64,000 nucleotides of DNA, taken from positions 124,001-188,000 of the forward strand of contig NMRA01000077.1 in assembly GCA_002633005.1 (NCBI GenBank), read 5' to 3'. The notes beneath the pieces are model-generated. The model was given only the letters and a program-made list of their open reading frames with translations. It made no database searches and was not told the origin of the DNA. Shown in pieces: positions 51,601 to 57,600 of the stretch. This stretch comes from Phoronis australis. Taxonomy: Eukaryota; Phoronida; Phoronidae. A program made the position numbers and the translations under genes. Within the stretch, counting starts at the first letter, position 1. Each line of letters starts with the position of its first letter.

Positions 51601-54600
51601 AGTTGTTTTCCTATGAACAGGACTTTCGGATGGATTCGACTACCGCTGTAAGTCTTCAGACCACGTTGACAGATTTTCTTGTAATTTGACAGATGAGCTT
51701 CAATGAAGGAAACAGTGACATTATAATTCCTGCTTGTTTAGTGTCTGCCTCTCTATGTATCAAACTGCTCCAACAATCAGTATGAAAATTACACTGATGT
51801 GTTCATCTGGGACTTCGTTGGCTGAGGTTGATTTTCAATTAGGTCCATGGCACTTTGTACTGGCAGGTTTGTTTTTTACGTCTGCAGCTTTGTCCTTAAC
51901 CCTTACACGGTCTTTGTGCAATTTGGCACGTGTTTTTCTATGAATATGAGAATAGATGGCAATGACTTTCACACAGATCCGACTACCACTCTGACTTCTG
52001 GTGGCAATTATATTTTTCTATGTTTATCCAGTATATCTTCAGAGCTCCTTGACAAAATGTCATGGAATTAGGCAAACATGGTTCTAAAGGAGGTGTAAAC
52101 ATCTTTTTGCTTTTAGACGGGTTAGACATTTCTACACCAGGTATTGGCCATTTTACGCATCAGTTGCTCTATCTATCAAACTGTACAAAGGATCATTTGG
52201 AAAATTGGCAGATTGACGACTAGTAATTTTCAGACAGGTCTGATTATTGTGGACAATTTCATTTTTGCATCCGCAGCTGTATCTGATAAACTCTTTGTAA
52301 TATCTTTGCGAGGTATGATAAATGTATTCCTACCACAACTCTTGGATATATCCTACTGCTGCTGTGCCTCACGTTGGCGTGTCTATTATTCTACATTTGC
52401 TTCTGTATATTTGCAGTTCTGGGGCTGACTTCTTAAAGTTAAGCAAATAGATTTCTATTAAGGATACAACAAAGCCTTCCCATTTTCAGATGGGTTCAGA
52501 TTATTCTGTGTCACCATTTTTGATACCAATTGACACCCCTTGAACCATACTGTTTGCGGTGCAGTTGTGTTCACATTTCAGTGCTTTGTGTTGCTCTTGT
52601 TTATTTCACGAATGATAAGTAGCACTGAATAAGTGCTTTATCCATTTTAAGGTTGTGTGGGACCCTGTAATATATCCAAATTATATAACATCATATTTCA
52701 GAAATGGTTGATCAAATTCATATAAAACTTTCAGATATTATGTTTAATGCACTGTTTTCCAAAATGTTTAGATTTGTTTTTAAGATGTCCTCCTAACTTT
52801 GCACGAAGGGCTATCGAAGATGTGATTTTTATGATCTGTGAAAAACTCAAAAAACAAAAAGGTAATTACGAAAACTAACAGCGTATTTAATTCTGACAAA
52901 ATTTGGTCATGGTATTCATACCTACTGTTGTTTGCCTATCAATACGCCTTTAATTTTTGGATAAATTTTACATGTTAGAGCCATGTGAAATATGAAAAAT
53001 AATCACTTTTTGTTATTAATTTTTGTCTGAAATTGGTGAGATTTTACCGTTTGTAGGACTGATTTGTAGTTTAGAATTTTGGTAATCATGGTTTGATATG
53101 TTCAAGTGCTATTAATAGTTATCTTGTTTAATGCTATTACAGAATTTGGTTTCACTTTTTAATGTGGATATTATTTAATATACTAACTTATGCATGGCTA
53201 AATATACCCTACATTCATTTTTAAGTGCAGTACCTTGATGCTTTTAGTAAGAATGCTTTGAGACTCAGAAATGCGTCATTTGGCTTTTTTACTTTATTCA
53301 TTGTTGCCTGAATTTTTTAACGTGCTAGTAGTTCTCAAAAAATCAACAAGTATTTTCTATTTGAAAATTGAAGAAATGTGCTGCGAAAATTCCCACATGT
53401 TCCATTTGTCAGATTTTCCAGTTTCTTCCGATTTCCTGTACTACGTTTTCAATACACAACTTTGAGAAAATTGGACAAAATCAACGAAATTTGTCTGAGT
53501 TTTTTTTTTTGGAAAACTGCTGTAACATTTTGATGACTTATGTTGTTTTGTAGCAGCGCGTGTAACTGCATGTGACCATGTTTGTTTTGTTAACAGACCG
53601 CTTTGTCGTTAGACCAATGCACATCAATTATACAGACTCAACCCAGGTGGACTCACTTGTCAAAGGTATTCATCTGTGCAGTGGATTGTAATTTCCCGTT
53701 CAACCCTGCTTGTTTTTACGTTCCTCCATATTTGTTTTTTTTTACACCTTTGTTTATTTTAATCAAGTAACTAGAGTAAGTATGGGCGTTGAACAAAACA
53801 TTGTGTGCTTGAATGGAATGTTTCAAGATTAGGAGTGAGCGTTAAGCAAAATGTGGGCATTAACACATACATGTACAGTACAAGACAAAAGTAAATGGAC
53901 AAAATACCGTTCTCAGTCATGAGGGAAGACTACTCTAGTGATAAATTTGGCTTCTGCCCAGCCATCATGAGGAATTCTGGGTCATATTTATGAATACTGT
54001 ATGTTATTTTCAATGTTAGTAAATGAACTGAACCAACTAGTATTTTTCTGAGATTGTTTTTATTCAAGGTCTGTTAGCGTATTTGTTGAAATGTCACCTT
54101 ATCAGTTGCCATTGTCTAGTGCATGTATTCACTGTGTCAACTTGCTGTGTTTGGGGTGTGGTTATGAGGAAGTTAAATGTTTATTGTTTTTGTCACTAAC
54201 TGATTGCTCTTTGCCATAGAAACAAAACGTGTTTGGAAATATGTACTGTTTATGATAGTCCTTATTCTGTGTACTTAATGTTATGGTAAAGAAATCCTAA
54301 CTTGGGAGGGGTCTCTTAAGCTTGCAATGGTGAAAGTTATCTCAGAAAGGCAGTATTCCTTTTATTTTTCATTTAAGGAAAGGTTATTTTCCTTTTTAAA
54401 ATATGACCACACAGGTTTGGAAAAATGAATTTTAGAATATGAAATCAAAGATATTGGGTTGATTAAATTTCTTTTGAAAAGTGATAAAATTATTACTTTC
54501 TTGTGCTGACTTATTAAAAGCGACTGAACACAACTTTTGTCTGTTGCGTACCAAGTCAGTCAAATTCACAATATACTGGGATAGTTGTCAAAGTTCACCA

Positions 54601-57600
54601 GTGAACATGCATGTATATCAACAGTTTGGTTTGTTCATAAGTGATGAGGTGTTGCAGTAATTCTTCACCATACACAGTATGGCCAATACACAGTATGGCC
54701 AATACACAGTATGGCCAATACACAGTATGGCCAATACACAGTATGGCCAATACACAGTATGGCCAATACACAGTATGGCCAATACACAGTATGGCCAATA
54801 CACAGTATGGCCAATACACAGTATGGCCAATACACAGTATGGCCAATACACAGTATGGCCAATACACAGTATGGCCAATACACAGTATGGCCAATACACA
54901 GTATGGCCAATACACAGTATGGCCAATACACAGTATGGCCAATACACAGTATGGCCAATACACAGTATGGCCAATACACAGTATGGCCAATACACAGTAT
55001 GGCCAATACACAGTATGGCCAATACACAGTATGGCCAATACACAGTATGGCCAATACACAGTATGGCCAATACACAGTATGGCCAATACACAGTATGGCC
55101 AATACACAGTATGGCCAATACACAGTATGGCCAATACACAGTATGGCCAATACACAGTATGGCCAATACACAGTATGGCCAATACACAGTATGGCCAATA
55201 CACAGTATGGCCAATACACAGTATGGCCAATACACAGTATGGCCAATACACAGTATGGCCAATACATGGAAAAGTTAGTCACATTTCTGTATGAAAATGA
55301 ACATTAAAAGAATAATGTACTGTATTAGTTGTATTGAAATGATTCAGTAGTAAATTCTTCATCATATGTAACATAGAAGTTAGCCTTTGAAACTTCAAAA
55401 ATGACCATTTTGTCAATTAAATGTGTGAGATAAGTACTAAAGAATTATCATAATGTCTGTCTGCTGTCCAATGTAGGTGTGAGATAAGTACTAAAGAATT
55501 ATCATAATGTCTGTCCAATGTAGGTGTGAGATAAGTACTAAAGAATTATCATAATGTCTGTCTGCTGTCCAATGTAGGTGTGCGCTACATGGTGGTGGAT
55601 TGTGGTGGAGGTACTGTCGACATGACTGTTCATGAGATTGACTACAACAATGGTGGTGGCTTAAAAGAACTGTGGAAGGCAACTGGAGGACCTTATGGTT
55701 CTGTTGGTATGTATTAGAATGATAGCAACTCATGATATGGTGCTGGTGGTGTTATGAAGGCAACGGGAGGACCTTATGGTTCTGTTGGTATGTATTAGAA
55801 TGATAGCAACTCCCGATGTGGTGCTAGTGGTGGTGGTGTTATGAAGGCAACGGGAGGACCTTGTGGTTCTGTTGGTAAATATGGGAATGATAGCAATACG
55901 TCACGTATGAGGCACGTCGTGTTTGAAACTATTTTTCCTTAAAACTGTTGCTTTTATGCCAACCTTTTGGGCACCTTCAAGGGGAATCAACTATTGGTCA
56001 GACTTCAAAACCGCTCAGCAAAACCCAATGGCCAGTGTTCTAACTTGGTGGTTGGACCTTAAAACAGGTTGGCCGGTTACTCAAAACCAGATGGCCACAC
56101 CCAAATAAAACTGGTTGAACCCAAAATAGTTTGGCTGTTCCTCAAACACAATGGCCAAACAAATCACTGATTTTGAACGAAATAAACAAACGGGTAGGAA
56201 CAATAAACACTAGATGTCACTTGAACCTTTGATTGAGACTTTCAAGCGAGTCTCTGAAGAAGTCCAGCCATCATGTTTGATCATCGGCCAACTGATTATA
56301 GCTCCGACCATCATGTTTTGGGTCCGGCCAGCAAGATTTTTGGGTGAGGCCATCATGTTTTGAAGTCCGAACATACCTGTTTAATCACTGGCCATTTGGT
56401 TTTGCAGTCTAATCGACTGGTTTTGAACTCCAGGCAAGTGGTTTTGAAGTCTGGCCAATTGTTGAACTTACCCTCTTTGACTGGCTATAATAAATTAATT
56501 TGAAATTGCGTTTGCCACGAACAATTTTTAAAATTAAATTGTCATACCTGTGGATGTAGACATGTTGTCTTGGTTGTAATATATCAGCAGTCATACGTAA
56601 GAATAGATTTATAAAACTTTTCATTAATTATACAGTGTTCCTGGATACATGAACATGCCTGATTTTATAGCAATGTATGCCCTAACTACAGCATCTGTTA
56701 ACAGCACCATCCCTAAGTGGGCTCTTCCAAACTGTGAGGTACAGGCCCTGGTGTCAATATTGGACATTTTTTCTCTCTTGAATGGAATGACTTTCTCTGG
56801 ATTCACAGCAATTAATTTATTGTTAACACAAAATTCTTCTGCCCGTATTGAGACTCATTCCTTGACAACAAAAAGATTGGTGCTTGTTTTAGTGGTTTTA
56901 TAAACTTGACAGTTTGCGATATCAATCAGAGCAGGAGAGTGTGGTCATGGTAGAAGCGGTGTTCATGGTGGGAAAGGGGATAGTCTAGTCCTGATGGCTG
57001 CACTGGTACTAATACATTTTATTTGGGGGGGGCGTGATTTCACCAACAGGACTTGCCACGATTGTTCAGTTTTATCAACAGCTTGTCCACTTAAATTATA
57101 GGATTTAGCACATTTTGTCCAAAATGATCATTCTTGGTTTGGTTCGTTTTCTTTCAGGTGTTGACATAGAATTTGAGAAGCTTCTGACAAACATTTTTGG
57201 TGCTGATTTTATGTATGAATTCAAGCGCAAGCGTCCCGCTGGATACGTAGATCTCATGATTGCCTTTGAGTCTCGCAAGCGAACCGCTTCACCATGGAAG
57301 GCCAACCATCTCAATGTCTCTTTACCATTTTCTTTTATCGACTACTACAAGAAGTACAAGGTTGGTGCTTATCATGGTGTATTCATTATTTTTCCGTTTC
57401 AACCCAAATAAAAATCATTTGTTTCAATGCATAATACACAAAAAATGTTTTGATTCGAATTTTAGCCACCTTATGCTTAAACTTGTTGTGAACTGCTTTT
57501 TGTGAATTTTTTATTGTTTTAGACCTCTTATCATGTCATAGTTGAACTGGTCTTAATTTGGTCCTTGTTCACAGTTGAACTGGTCTTAATTTGGTCCTTG

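Larger units (their letters stand above)
49008..53596. other. Intron 12 (4.6 kb)
   Basis: Non-coding. It holds an imperfect hairpin (49509-49552), a 2-kb composite bounded by mariner-like inverted termini (51011-53049) and, inside that, a third copy of the hairpin-headed dispersed repeat. Confidence 0.6.

Noticed and set aside
54595-55307. Long ORFs (about 200 codons) on both strands across the 16-bp array
   Set aside because: All six frames are open because the unit has no stop in any phase; the peptides are pure repeat ([16 protein letters not shown] type) and have no gene context.
56649-56903. 84-codon ORF in intron 14 with a hydrophobic stretch
   Set aside because: Looks faintly protein-like, but I recognise no family, and it has no start, splice or domain support; could be a transposon remnant.
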